Made by a program: the position numbers and the translations under genes. DNA of 64,000 bases from the NCBI GenBank assembly GCA_022036555.1, contig CM039137.1, forward strand, positions 2,330,947 to 2,394,946. Direction: 5' to 3'. Each line of letters begins with the position of its first letter. Position 1 is the first letter of the stretch. Of the stretch, positions 22,624 through 33,463 are shown piece after piece. This DNA comes from Microstegium vimineum (lineage: Eukaryota > Streptophyta > Magnoliopsida > Poales > Poaceae). The notes under the pieces were generated by a model. It searched no databases, was not told the DNA's origin, and was given only the letters and a program-made list of their open reading frames with translations.

Positions 22624-23822
22624 ATGCCATGCATGAAGAGTTGAACAACTTCACCCAGAACGAAGTGTGGACACTAGTAGAAAAGCCCAAAGGAGCAAGA
22701 ATCATTGGCACCAAGTGGGTGTTTAGGAACAAGCAAGATGATCAAGGCGTGGTTGTGAGAAACAAGGCAAGATTGGTGGCAAAGGGGTTCTCCCAAGTTG
22801 AAGGCTTGGATTTTGGGGAGACCTTTGCACCGGTTGCAAGACTAGAAGCCATTCGTATCCTTTTGGCATATGCTTCACATCATAAAATGAAACTTTTTCA
22901 AATGGATGTGAAGAGTGCCTTTCTAAATGGTTTCATCAATGAACTTGTTTTTGTCTCACAACCTCCCGGGTTTGAAGACCCAAATTGTCCTAATCATGTG
23001 TATAGGTTGTCCAAGACACTCTATGGATTGAAGCAAGCTCCAAGAGCTTGGTATGAGAGGCTAAGGGACTTCCTACTCAAGAAGGGCTTCAAGATCGGGA
23101 AAGTGGATACCACACTCTTCACCAAGGTGCTAGATGGAGAGATCTTTGTTTGCCAAGTGTATGTCGATGACATTATATTTGGGTCAACAAACCAAGATCA
23201 TAGCAAGGAATTTGGTGCATTGATGTCCAAGGAGTTCGAGATGTCGATGATTGGCGAGCTAACCTTCTTCCTTGGCTTCCAAGTGAAGCAATTGAGGGAG
23301 GGCACCTTCATATCTCAAGAGAAGTACACTTATGATGTGCTCAAGAAATTCAAGATGGAGGATTACGCCGGGTGTAAGGTTGATAGGAAGAGTACCTCCG
23401 GCGTGTGCCACATGCTAGGAAGATCACTTGTTTCTTGGTCCTCAAAGAAGCAAAATAGTGTGGCATTGTCAACCGCCGAGGCGGAATACATTGCCATGGG
23501 AGCAAGTTGTGCACAAATCTTATACATGACCCAAACACTCTTTGATTACGGCGTGTTTTTAAAAGAAGTTCCACTTTTGTGTGATAATGAAAGCGCCGTA
23601 AAGCTTGCAAACAACCCGGTTCAACACTCTCGCACCAAGCACATAGATATTCGCCATCACTTTCTTAGAGATCATGTGGCTAGGAAAGACATAACACTAG
23701 TTGGAGTTAAGAGCGAAGATCAATTGGCGGATATCTTCACCAAACCACTCGATGAAACAACCTTTTGTAGGTTGAGAAGCGAGTTAAATGTGCTTGATCA
23801 CTCTAATTTCACTAAAAGATGA
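22590..23822 (+). pseudogene. pol: Copia pol, part 2: reverse transcriptase and RNase H with internal deletion
   Basis: RT opens with WVNAMHEELNNFTQNEVW and includes KARLVAKGFSQVEGLDF, FQMDVKSAFLNG, YGLKQAPRAWY and the catalytic YVDDIIFG. RNase H residues follow (RKSTSG, STAEAEYIAMG, LLCDNESAVKLA), with the C-terminal HIDIRHHFLRD and LADIFTKPL. The RT tail KKFKMED joins straight to YAGCKVDRKSTSG near 23360. The usual connection between them is missing without a frame change, an in-frame deletion that I estimate from the family at 80-100 residues. Confidence 0.9.
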
Positions 23823-25327
23823 GTTTGTGTGAACCATGCATTCATATGTAATATAAAATGTTTAATTTGGTAATGCACATAGGCTTGGCTAACGTGGTTA
23901 AGATAACCGCCCTCAAAGCGTGTGACAAAGCTTAACCGCGGTTTAAACTTGCAAGCAACCTAGATTCAAATTTCGTATTGCATAGCATATGCATGTGTGT
24001 TGTTTGTCATTCCTTTTCGGTTAAGTTTTTGAGCATCCTCTATGTTCGTCCACTTAGGGGGAGCATTCCAAGCTCAAGACACTTCTATACCCCTCTTGTG
24101 GCCATATGATGTCTCCTTGGTGCTTCCATTCGAATATGTTGAGCTAAAACTAAAATTAAGCCTATGGCAAACTATTTAAAATTGAGAGTTTGAGAGATGG
24201 TTCTCATATCAAGTCCAATCAGGTGTTATTTGAATCTTATTGGGATTGGAACTTGGTTGGGAGAAAGACGCAAAAACAAATTTTGAAAAACTCCATTTAA
24301 AAGGCGTCGGACGCTGCCGACGGACGCTCGGTGTCAATTGCCTCAGCGTCTGTCGCGATCGTCCGGAGATTAAAGTTGCCCGCTTACAGGGCGACGAACG
24401 CTCCCCCTAGCGTCCGTCGCGAAGCGTCCGTCGCGGTCAATGCACTCGGGCGTTTCAAATCTGTTCTGGAAGCCCGACGGACGATGCCGTCTGACGCTCT
24501 CCGAGCGTCCGTCGCTCCACGTCGGAGCGTCCGTCGCGAACTTAAGGCGCAATTTTTTTTAAAAACCCTGACTCTTCCCCTGTTCTCTCGGTCGCCGTTC
24601 CGCCGCGGGACCCTACCTGCGCCGCCGGCTGTTCCTCCACCCAGCGCCGTGTCTCCCCTGCACCGCCACTCCATCCAGCGCCGCCCTGCGCCGCCATTTC
24701 CCACCACCGCCGCGCCAGAGCCTCTCCACCCTGCACCGCCGCCGCTCCCCTGCGCAATTCCAGCTGTGCTCGACTCTGCTTGCCAAGGAGCTCTCCTCCA
24801 AGCTCTGTGGAGGTTGATCGATCTCAGTCGCGCGTCAAGGTGAAACTCAAATCCTGTGACTTTCGCTCTAGATTGCATATCACCTTACCATTCTCTATCA
24901 CCACCCTAAACCCTGCATTGCCTTGTTAGTTTGCGGATTGCGGATAATCGATCGAGGGATCTCTCCTTCTCTCTTGTTTTGGTCAGGGTTCAAGGTATGG
25001 CAGTTGATATTTCGATCCCTTCTTATCTAGTTTCATGCTTCTATAGACCCTCTCCTCTATAGTTATGTGCTTATGGTTATATCCCTATCTATCTAACGAG
25101 CAGGGTCAGTTGATCAGAGAATCAGTTGAGCAGTGACAGAAAACTCGGGGCAAAGCCCGCGAGTACGGATCGAGGCAAAGCCTTGCAAGGACAGTCCAGG
25201 GCTGGCGTGCCACTCTTGCAGTTTGTGAGTCTGTGGATTGTCAGGTTTTCAGTGTCAGTAGGTAGTGGATCTGAGGGTGTGACTTTTGAGGCTTGGTTTG
25301 TCAGAGATCAGTTAGCAAAATCTGAAA
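23823..25327 (+). other. Copia region between pol and the extra 3' frame; second palindromic-box cluster
   Basis: After pol a G-rich purine run (TTAGGGGGAGC at about 24055) resembles a polypurine tract. At 24303-24540 the GCGTCGGACGC / GCGTCCGTCG boxes of the LTR reappear. They are followed by TTTTTTTTAAAAACCCTGAC and a GC- then CT-rich stretch (24570-24840), the layout of an LTR promoter and leader. A candidate donor, AAG|GTGAAA, lies at 24838-24844. This may be an internal promoter and leader for the downstream frame; that is inference. Confidence 0.4.
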
Positions 25328-28021
25328 ATGGCTAGAACGAAGAATGCAGGTCCCGTTCCCAGTAGTGGTGGTGACCCTCCACCTCCACCACGTCCACCCA
25401 CTGACCGGGGAAAGGGCAAGCAAAAGGTTATATCACGGAAGCGCAAGAGGCCTTTGATGGATCCAGATTCGGAAGCAGCGCTAGCAGTGGCAGAGGCCAC
25501 TGAGATAGCGGAGCGAGGAGGACGTCGCGCCGGTTTGAGGCTCTCGCCTCGCCGTGGAGCGCGTCATGAGTCCCCTACGCGTCCAGAGACAGAGCCCGTC
25601 GAGGCTACTGAGGCAGAGCAGATAGAGCCAGTCCCAGAGACTGAGCAGACAGAGGCCGCGGGCCACTCCTCAATTGGTGAGTTGATAAGCCGCTGAGTTA
25701 CCCGATCCAGAGGCTCTGGTGCACCACCTAGTCCTCCAGGACCTCAGCTCCTAGACCCAGTGAGGCACCAGGTGCGAGCTCTTACAACGAAGCAAGTCCA
25801 GTTACTCCGTTTTGTGGACTTTCAGTCCTGGTTCCCACCTCAGAGGGACCCTCGTGCCGGACGAGACTTCTATACCACGGTTCACGAGGACTTTTACAGA
25901 GCTTACATTAACACTGATGCTCCTCTTAGGGCTCACAGGGTGTGCCCATCTGCCCATATAGAGGGGATCGGTGGTCCAGAGATCCTACAGCACCTTCAGT
26001 ACATACAGGGTCTATCAGATCTGATGGGACGATCAGGAGGATATCAGAAGGATTGGGTGTATCAGTTTTACGCATCTCTATGGATCTCCCCTGATCACGA
26101 GTTCCTACACTTTGGATTCCAGGGACGTGACTTCAGGGTTACAGCAGCTCGGTTCAGAGAGCTTTTCCACCTAGAGTCCTCTCCTACGAGGATTCACAGC
26201 TTGTGTTATGGTGATCAGGAGGCCCCTCGCCGACCTCACGATGGTATAGTGCCATCTACGGATTTCGTGAGGCCGTGCTTTCAGCAGCCGTTCACTGAGG
26301 GTTCGAGCCGTACACCACGTGACCTCACTCCACTTGCTCGGATCCTCCACGAGGTACTCAGGCGTACCATTCTCCCTCGGATTGGAGCTCGGGATACTAT
26401 TACACGTTTACAGCTTTGGCTCCTTGCTCATGTAGTCCGGAAGGAGAAGTTCGACCTCTGGGATTTGATTGTGAGCGAGCTTGAGGACATCATAGCCGCT
26501 GGGTTCAGGGGTCACTGACAGCTGTAGTTTGCTCATTGGATCTCCTATCTTATAGTTGCCAAGACCAGATCAGGAGCTATGAGAGTCACTCTCACCAGGT
26601 CAGCGACAGAGTTTCCACTATACTCCATGAGTCAGCTAGTGATGCATGGAAACCTGCCTCGCCCTAGCAGAGCTTACAGACCAGGCACCAGGCAGGCCGG
26701 TGTGCCACCCCAGTCAGCAGAGGTCACTGATGCTACAGTTGAGCAGATTGCTCAGACAGAGCTGGCAGATCTAGACGCAGAGATTGACACAGCTGCTGAG
26801 ACAGTCTATAGAGAGGACCTCGACTCTGACAGTTCTAACGAGGACTACCAGTTAGTGCGCGAGTACGCACCGATGCCTCATGACCATGAGGCAGGAGGGT
26901 CAGGCACAGCCGCAGCAGCTCTGGCTCCAGGTTCCAGCACCTATGAGGCCACATTGCTCACTATTCTGTCGAGGATGCAGGAGGAGCAGTCACGCCAGGC
27001 AGAGGAGCAGAGGCGATAGGCTGCCGATTTACGGAGGCTTACAGAGCAGCAGCTGGCAGCTCAGGCCCAGACACAGGCTAGGCAGGATGAGTTCCAGCGC
27101 CAGTTCTTAGCCTATCAGCTGCAGCAGGCAGAGATTCAGAAGACTCAGACGTTGTTACTTGAGCGTCTTCTAGCCTCTAGCTTCGGGCAGACTTCCACTC
27201 CTCAGTTTTAGTTGTCTGGAGTCTCGCAGCAGCAGCAGTTCACCTCACCTCCACAGCAGCCTCCAGTAGTTGTGGTTCCGACTCCAGCGATACCGTCCGG
27301 AGGACAATAGAGTCAGGCACCAGTTACTCCTCCATTCCAGGAACCTGCTTCTCCCGCATATCAGTCTCCGAGGACCCAGGTGTCCTCTTGGTTAGCTTCG
27401 CATGGAGAGTTTTAGACAGGATTCACTCCTATCCGGGGAACTACCATAGCCGAGGCCTCGAGAGATCTGTCAGCTTCTTACTTGGAGATCACGGGAGAAG
27501 ACTCCCCAGGAGCAGCTCAACTAGTCTCACCAGCTCCAGAGGTTGCAGTGGATCCTCCGGCGACGGGCACCCACCTGTCTTCAGTTGCCTCGTCGGAGAT
27601 CGCTCCTGAGCAGTCCGCGCAGACAGTTACCACTCCTCCGGCTGCAGTTCAGACAGATGCCATATCACTAGCAGATGAGGCAGTTAGAGTGGCAGTCTCC
27701 TCTCCAGCTCAGACTCAGCCCGCAGAGGTTGCAGCAGCAGTGTCACTAGTTGCACTAGCAGTGACACCGTCCCCTTTGCCTCGAGTCTTCACTCGTCGGG
27801 TTCCTAGGCCCGCTACTACAGAGGCAGGACCGTCAGAGGCACCAGCTGAGCCTCAGGGGGAGTTAGTTGAGACAGCAGCTCCAGAGGTTACCCCAGCTGC
27901 GCCTACACCTGCAGAGGCCGAGGCAGATGATGAGTCAGATGAGTCAGACCTTCAGGACTTCATCATGCTCGATCGCAAGGCTGCAGCTCCTCCACCTTCT
28001 TCTCCAGCCTCAGACGCTTAG
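25328..28021 (+). pseudogene. Extra 3' ORF of the Sirevirus (env-like position), broken by stops
   Basis: From ATG 25328 to TAG 28019 one frame of about 897 codons is kept. It is interrupted only by TGA 25694, TGA 26516, and TAG at 26525, 27017, 27209, 27308 and 27413. The N-terminus is Pro- and Lys/Arg-rich (KGKQKVISRKRKRP looks like a nuclear signal). About 25760-26600 is an ordered globular region with WVYQFYASLWIS and FGFQGRDFRVTAARFREL, resembling a domain common in plant retrotransposon 3' frames (the putative plant transposon or PMD-like family; moderate confidence). Then come a Gln/Glu-rich coiled coil (26950-27190), a Gln/Pro linker and an Ala/Pro/Thr-rich acidic tail. I see no signal peptide or membrane segment, so calling it an envelope is unsupported. 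The TAG stops fit C-to-T decay of CAG. Confidence 0.7.
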
Positions 28022-28035
28022 TTTTTGGTGCTAGA

Positions 28036-28080
28036 CGCCAAAGGGGGAGAGAGGGTCGAGTATAGAGATAGGGGGAGGGA
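28036..28080 (+). promoter_or_regulatory. Repeated polypurine-tract-like sites upstream of the 3' LTR
   Basis: AAAGGGGGAGAGAGGG at about 28040 and AGATAGGGGGAGGGA at about 28066 resemble the tract next to the LTR. Multiple such tracts are a reported Sirevirus trait. Confidence 0.5.
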
Positions 28081-28490
28081 TTTGGATCTTTGTATGCTTA
28101 ATTTCCCCGTACTCTTTCATCATGTCTCCATTTATGCATTTGTTCATATGTGTGATGTGATGATTACTTTGGTTGATGTTTATATGGTTGGATGTGACAA
28201 ACTCTCGATTATCACTAATATATCTTGTGAGTTGTCTCATGTTTCATGATATATCTCTATGCTTAAACGTTAATTGAGCTTCCGCGCTATACTCCGATAC
28301 ATCCTTTGAGAATATCATGAGGTACTTATTTTACATTCATATCTATAAGTACCATGATTTGTGATTTGGCTTGGGTGAGCAAGTATGTTTCATTACAAAT
28401 TCACTAACCCTTGCTCAACCATTCCAAGTCACCATAAAGTCTAAACCATAACTCTTATCCATACTCGAGGTATTATTGTCGTCAATCACC

Positions 28491-28503
28491 AAAAAGGGGG
28501 AGA
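28491..28503 (+). promoter_or_regulatory. Polypurine tract of the copia element
   Basis: AAAAAGGGGGAGA lies one T before the TG start of the 3' LTR, the expected site for plus-strand priming. Confidence 0.85.
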
Positions 28504-28504
28504 T

Positions 28505-30096
28505 TGAAGAATCATTGCCCTAGTTGGTTTCGGTGATTAACGACAATTAGAGATTATTATGGCTAACGTGTGTTTTGCAGAGGCTATGCGTAGCTTAGCC
28601 ACAGTGATCAACATGAATGGACATGAATGGGCATCACTTAGCCCTCAAGATGGATATCGTTTCGGATTTCAAGGAGACATGATGAAGACCCTAGAATGAT
28701 AGGCTAAGTGCCATAAGGTGATGAAGGGCACTTAGAAATAGATAGGGCTTCTCTTTTTATCTTTGACCGTACTATTAAGAGGGGTTGAGACTAGTAGCTT
28801 GACTTAGGAAAGCTTCATGACTTAGGTGTGGTGCACACTTGACTTCCTTAGCTCTAAGCAAGCCTATGGTGACCGTAAGATAGCCTTGAACAACTTCCAT
28901 ATTCATCGCGGCGAAAAACGAAGTTGATAGAACTGTTTTCTGGGCGTCGGACGCTCGTGACGGGGGCGCCGGACGCTGTCCGTCGCATCGGACAGAGGCG
29001 TCGGACGCTGGGTGGTTGAGTCCACAGCGTCCGTCGACCTTCCAGTGGAGATGATTTTTGGCTAAGTTTTTCAGGGACCGTCGGACGCTGTCCGTCGGTC
29101 AGGCGTCGGACGCTGGGAAGAGCGTCCGTCGACCTTCCAGAGAGGGTGTTTTTCAGCCCGAGCCAGAGTGTAGCGTCAGACGCTGGGATGAGTGTCCGTC
29201 GCTGGGAACAGTGTGTCAGAACTAGCCGTTGGGCAGGGCGTCGGAGCGTCCGTCGCCTAGGCGTCGGAGCGTCCGTCACCCAAACTATGAATAGAACTAG
29301 CCGTTGGGGCATGCGACGGACCGTCCGTCGCCTAGTCGACAGAGCGTCCGTCGCCAACTTAAAATGCCAGCCCGAGGCAGTTTTCTGAGGGTCTATTTAT
29401 AGCCCCTCCCACTTCTCTCCCATCTTGCCTTTGCTCATTTGAGTTGCTGAGTTTGTTGAGAAGGTTGGGAAAAGAGCAAGAGCCCTAGAGAGAGAGAGTG
29501 ATTCGCGAATCCATTCATCCTCTCTCTAGTTCATCCAAGAGTTCAAGTGTGTATCCTCTAGTTGTGAAGCTTGAGTGAGTCAAGCGAAGATCGAGGCTTG
29601 TTACTCTTGGTGATCGACATCACCTAGACGGTCCGGTGATACTCGGAGGAAGGTGATCGCCGGAGGATTATCGGCGACCCTTCTCCATCGACGTTTGTGA
29701 TCGGTTGTGGGCGATTTACCGAGCCGGAGTGACGAAGAATCAACCCGTAGAGAGCACTCATCCCTTGTGCGGGATTGAGGGGGAGCTATACCTTGCGATC
29801 TGCTCCAACGAGGACTAGGGGGGAGTGTCGACTCCTCGATACCTCGGCAAAACATCGCCGTGTCAAACATCTCTTTCCCTAGCTCTTTATTACCGCATTA
29901 CTTTCCACACTTGTCTTTCAATTCATACTAGAATTGTGTAGGAAGTTTTCGCTTTCCATTGACTTGCTACCGCTTTCTAGCTAGGACACACTAGCGGTAG
30001 GCACTAGGAGGTTAATTGGCTCTTTATAGGTTCAATTCTTGTTTAGAAATTAAAAAGAGACTAATTCACCCTCTCTTGGGCATCTTAATCCTTTCA
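28505..30096 (+). repeat. 3' LTR of the copia element
   Basis: 1592 bp, TG...CA, nearly collinear with 16845-18416. Differences include a roughly 20-bp extra GCGTCGGAGCGTCCGTC unit near 29259 and scattered substitutions, many of them C/T or G/A. Confidence 0.92.
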
Positions 30097-31310
30097 AGAA
30101 CTTACAGTGGATGGCAATCCACACCGGAAGACGGGAGTAAACGCACCACTACAATAAAGAGGATTGGCTAGATGGTTGAAACTAGAGTCAATCTTCTCTT
30201 CCTCTGTCATTTCGGAGGATTGTCTAGCGGCGGAACCCAACAAACAAAGTCAACATACAACCATCTATTACAGGGGTCATATAACTCATAAGGAAACAAC
30301 ATAATCATCGGATGATCCACCGAGGCAGGGGTTAGCAGGGCCATGGTCATACCTAATGTATGTTTGGTGCAAGAAAATAGTACTTGTGTGTATATGGCCC
30401 AAGCCCACGTACGTGAAATAATGAAGGCGAAGAGCCAAAGCCGAACTGTCTGAGTCTGTTTATTGCAAGGGCATTCATGATCCTGTCGCGCAGTGGCCGA
30501 TGGCAGCGGATTGGGTTTGGGGTGGATATCCATAGGTTTCGGGTCCAGTGGGTTCAGTTTTGATTTTACACCCACAGTTTTCGGGTTTGGATACCCAAAA
30601 CTTATCTAGTTCGATTTCGGGTTTAGGTTTTTGCCCGCGGATACCCAATGGATATCTGAAATATAACATTTTGAATAAAAACTTATGTATTTTTATTAAT
30701 AAATTGTTTATGTAAACTGCTAAATTTGTTAGTTGAGTAATGAAATTGTACGTTGTTTGTTTCCTAATATTTAAACATTTCTTATTATTTTTTTATTGCT
30801 ATATAGTGGTAGTTTTCGGGTTTCGGATATCCATTGGGTTTGGTTTCGGGTCTAGATTTTCATCCGAAACGGTTTTCGGTGTGATTTTAGGTTTTAAGTT
30901 TGGGTTTTGGATTCGGGTCCGCGAAGCCTCCACCCGATCTGAACCCGCCCCGTTGCCATCCCACACCCACCCAGTCGTACGGCACCTCCGTTCAGGCTCT
31001 TCGAGACTCCGGACATCTCTAGGCTGCATCTGTCTGTTGTCTCCAGGCTGCAACACACCCATGAATCATCCTCCGTTCACTCGTTCAAGTATACTCAGTT
31101 TACTCCCTATGTCTCGTTTCAAATGACGTCCTAGCTTTCTACCGGCCAGTGGCGGAGCGTGGCCCAAAAGCAAGAGGGGGCCAAATTGCCTATTCAGTCA
31201 CCGGGCTACAATTTTAGCAGAGTCCAGTTTGGCCTGCACTAACCTTTAAATCCATGTGATACTCTCACATGATGTTAAATCTTAAAATATGTATATGTGG
31301 TTACCTCTTA
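30097..31310. other. Flank of the copia element; repetitive GGGTTTCGGG segment
   Basis: Host sequence resumes with ACTTACAGTGGATGGC, the end of the interrupted direct repeat. From about 30490 to 30960, imperfect copies of a motif around GGATATCCAT, GGGTTTCGGGT and GGATACCCA occur. This dispersed repeat is common in grass transposons but I cannot assign it. No gene is seen. Confidence 0.35.
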
Positions 31311-31637
31311 CTCTCTCTGTCCCATTATAGTGGACGGGGTTTAAATTTTTTTTCACAAAGCAAGACGTTATAGCATGGCATAGGACTGAGCTAGAAGTCC
31401 CATCAGTCCATTCGTTCGCTGCTCAGCTGCTCATTCAGCCACTAGAGGTGAATAAAAAATGGAGACGTGAGTAGTAAACGCAATGATACTAGTCACGTCA
31501 ATTCAGAAATACTAGCAGGTGCAACACTGAATAGAGGTAATGCAGATATTTACCATTGACATTGATCTACGTGAACAACTCTCCGACGTCCAATTTTCTA
31601 GGACGGAGGGACGTCCAATTTTCTAGGACGGAGGGAG
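31311..31637. mobile_element. Stowaway MITE with tandemly duplicated right end, TA flanks
   Basis: The left end is CTCTCTCTGTCCCATTATAG and the inward right end CTCCCTCCGTCCTAGAAAA. TA flanks both sides (31309-31310 and 31638-31639). The right-end block GACGTCCAATTTTCTAGGAC is duplicated in tandem at about 31586-31637, so the element has a second internal copy of its terminus. Confidence 0.65.
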
Positions 31638-31787
31638 TAGTCAAGAGTTAGCTTTTATAAAAAGAATATTTAGAGCTAACTTATGAGTCAGTCATTACGG
31701 ATACTCTTAATGAAACATGTGTGCCATATGTGATGTTTACATTGATTCCTGAATAGACATTACCTAGCTGCACCAGAACCTGTTGAT

Positions 31788-32047
31788 GGGCGTGTTTAGT
31801 TCCCGATTCGGGTGGCGCCGAAGCGTGAGCACTGTAGCACTTTTGTTTTTTAGTGCTAATAATTGTCCAAAAATTCTCAAACTAGGCTCAAAAGATTCGT
31901 CTCGCAATGTACAACAAAACTGTGCAATTAATTTTTAATTTCATCTACATTTAGTACTCTATACATAGGTCGGCATTTTGATGTGACGGGGAATCTTCTT
32001 TTTGCATAGTGCAATTTGGGGGAGAATTTGGGGAACTAAACAAGGCC
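31788..32047. mobile_element. Grass MITE with G(G/C)C(G/T)TGTTTAGTTCCC termini, 260 bp
   Basis: The left end is GGGCGTGTTTAGTTCCC and the inward right end GGCCTTGTTTAGTTCCC. GAT flanks both sides. The interior contains CACTGTAGCACTTTTG and CTCAAAAGATTCGTCTCGC, recognisable parts of a family very common in grass genomes. Superfamily not assigned. Confidence 0.65.
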
Positions 32048-32195
32048 GATGCTTATAAAATCTGCACAAAAATCTTTCATCTGGAGCGGACTTGAAAGAT
32101 TTCTAACAGAACCATCCAACTGATACTGTATTCTTGTTTAGTTGTGTGACGAAATCTTGCAACTATACTTTAATGCAAGGTAAATTTGTCTACGT

Positions 32196-32771
32196 ATGTT
32201 TCTGAAAATAGTTACTGTGTTGAATAGTGGTTTATTTCCTCATGAACATCGTGTGCAGCCTAGTAAACCTTATTATCCACAGAGTTTTCCGATAGTGCCG
32301 GATACCATGTTGGTGCAGGAACCATTCGTCTACATCCCTGGAGAAACGATACGAGAGGCGCTCAAAGTTATTCTTGACACCGACATTCACTGATACTTCT
32401 ACAATTCTACTTTATGCCGTTGCAACTTTCACCACCTGACATCTCAACTCTTCTCATGTTTCAATCTATTGAGAGGTAAGAAACCAGCCGGTTCTCGATA
32501 GAGCCAGGGTAAGCCTCTTGCATTCTAGTTCAACACTTTTCTTCCACGATAAGCATTTGATTTCCCTGACGCGGACGTGACGAGTGTTTTTGTTCACCAC
32601 CGGACTGGCTGTGTCGTCAGATGCCTGAGGAAGCTGCATAAGTGGTGCATGTATTCAGTGTCCGATGAGTATCTGCGCTTCACGATAGCGAAGGCGATGA
32701 GCACTGACCAGAGGTTCATGGAGCTTTCTGACGCGTCGAGCTTGATGCACCTGACGGCCTCACAGTATTGA
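32196..32771 (+). pseudogene. Decayed PFA-DSP (SIW14/DSP1-like) atypical dual-specificity phosphatase
   Basis: Two pieces match the plant PFA-DSP family, whose active members are cytosolic phosphatases (inositol pyrophosphate/tyrosine type). About 32310-32390 encodes EPFVYIPGETIREALKVILD, the segment before the active-site loop. About 32560-32771 encodes HHRTGCVVRCLRKLHKWC, SDEYLRF and DQRFMELSDASSLMHLTAS, the family's C-terminus with its stop. The catalytic HCKRGKHR-type loop between them is not encoded: the frame meets a stop after DTDIH, and the following 170 bp only vaguely recall the loop (GAGAGGTAAGAA). No good acceptor precedes the second piece. The N-terminal third was not found. Assignment is from recall of the family and is fairly firm; function is almost certainly lost. 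Confidence 0.65.
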
Positions 32772-33359
32772 GCACTGACCTAAAGCTAGTGATTTCTAAG
32801 CGGTCCCGATTCTGCAACCATGATGCATCAAGCAAGCTGTTTTCCCCTGTTGTTTTCGAAGCAACTCGGCAGAGAATAATGCTGGAACCACGAGAGTCTC
32901 CGGTGAGAATCGATAGGCAATAGCCTTAGGTTTTGTTGTGTGAGTGCTATGGTTGCTTCATGTTCGATTGATTTCAGATTCTAAACTGGCGATGTCTATA
33001 ATAAATATTAGGAAGTGGGAATAGCACGACCTGCTTTACCCTTGAACGTTGTACACTGAGGTGACATTTGGATGACAGATTGGAAAGGGAGAAGGATATG
33101 CATGTGTGAGCTAGGTTACGAGGCTTGTATCCCAATCCCAGTAATATTTCCCACTATTTTAATAAAAAGTAACTATTTCCCACGATCCAAACACCGCCTG
33201 AACATGTCTGAACTCTGAATTGAAGAAGATGTTTCGACGCTCTGACCCTGAATCGAACGGCTAACAGGGTCACAGACACTGTCCGCGTTTTCATAGGAAA
33301 TGGACGGCAGATTCTCACTCCAGTGCCAAATCCAACGGGTGAGCGTCCCAATCGGGCCC

Positions 33360-33366
33360 TATAAAC
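33360..33366 (+). promoter_or_regulatory. TATA box of the GeBP-like gene
   Basis: TATAAAC in CCCTATAAACAAGG lies 104 bp before the ATG at 33464, a normal spacing for a plant gene with a short leader. Confidence 0.6.
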
Positions 33367-33463
33367 AAGGACACAAAACCACAACGCCGGGAAGCCCCGA
33401 GCCCGGCGCCGACTCCCCCGCCATCCAAACGACACCCTAACCCTAGGAGCGGCGGCGGCGGCG

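Larger units (their letters stand above)
16845..30096 (+). mobile_element. Sirevirus-type Ty1/copia LTR retrotransposon, 13.25 kb
   Basis: LTRs begin TGAAGAATC and end CCTTTCA. The element is flanked by a perfect 5-bp duplication AGAAC (16840-16844 and 30097-30101). A primer site for initiator-Met tRNA follows the 5' LTR, and a polypurine tract AAAAAGGGGGAGA precedes the 3' LTR. Order is gag, protease, integrase, RT-RNase H (copia order), then about 4.7 kb before the 3' LTR. The length, gag with two zinc knuckles and a coiled coil, repeated G-rich polypurine tracts and an extra 3' frame all fit the Sirevirus lineage. The coding regions are broken, so the copy is not autonomous. By eye the LTRs differ at roughly 3% of sites plus a few indels, suggesting insertion on the order of a million years ago at a commonly used grass rate (rough estimate). 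Confidence 0.92.

Noticed and set aside
25328..28021. Calling the extra copia frame an envelope gene
   Set aside because: Position fits, but no signal peptide, transmembrane segment or glycoprotein-like features are visible.
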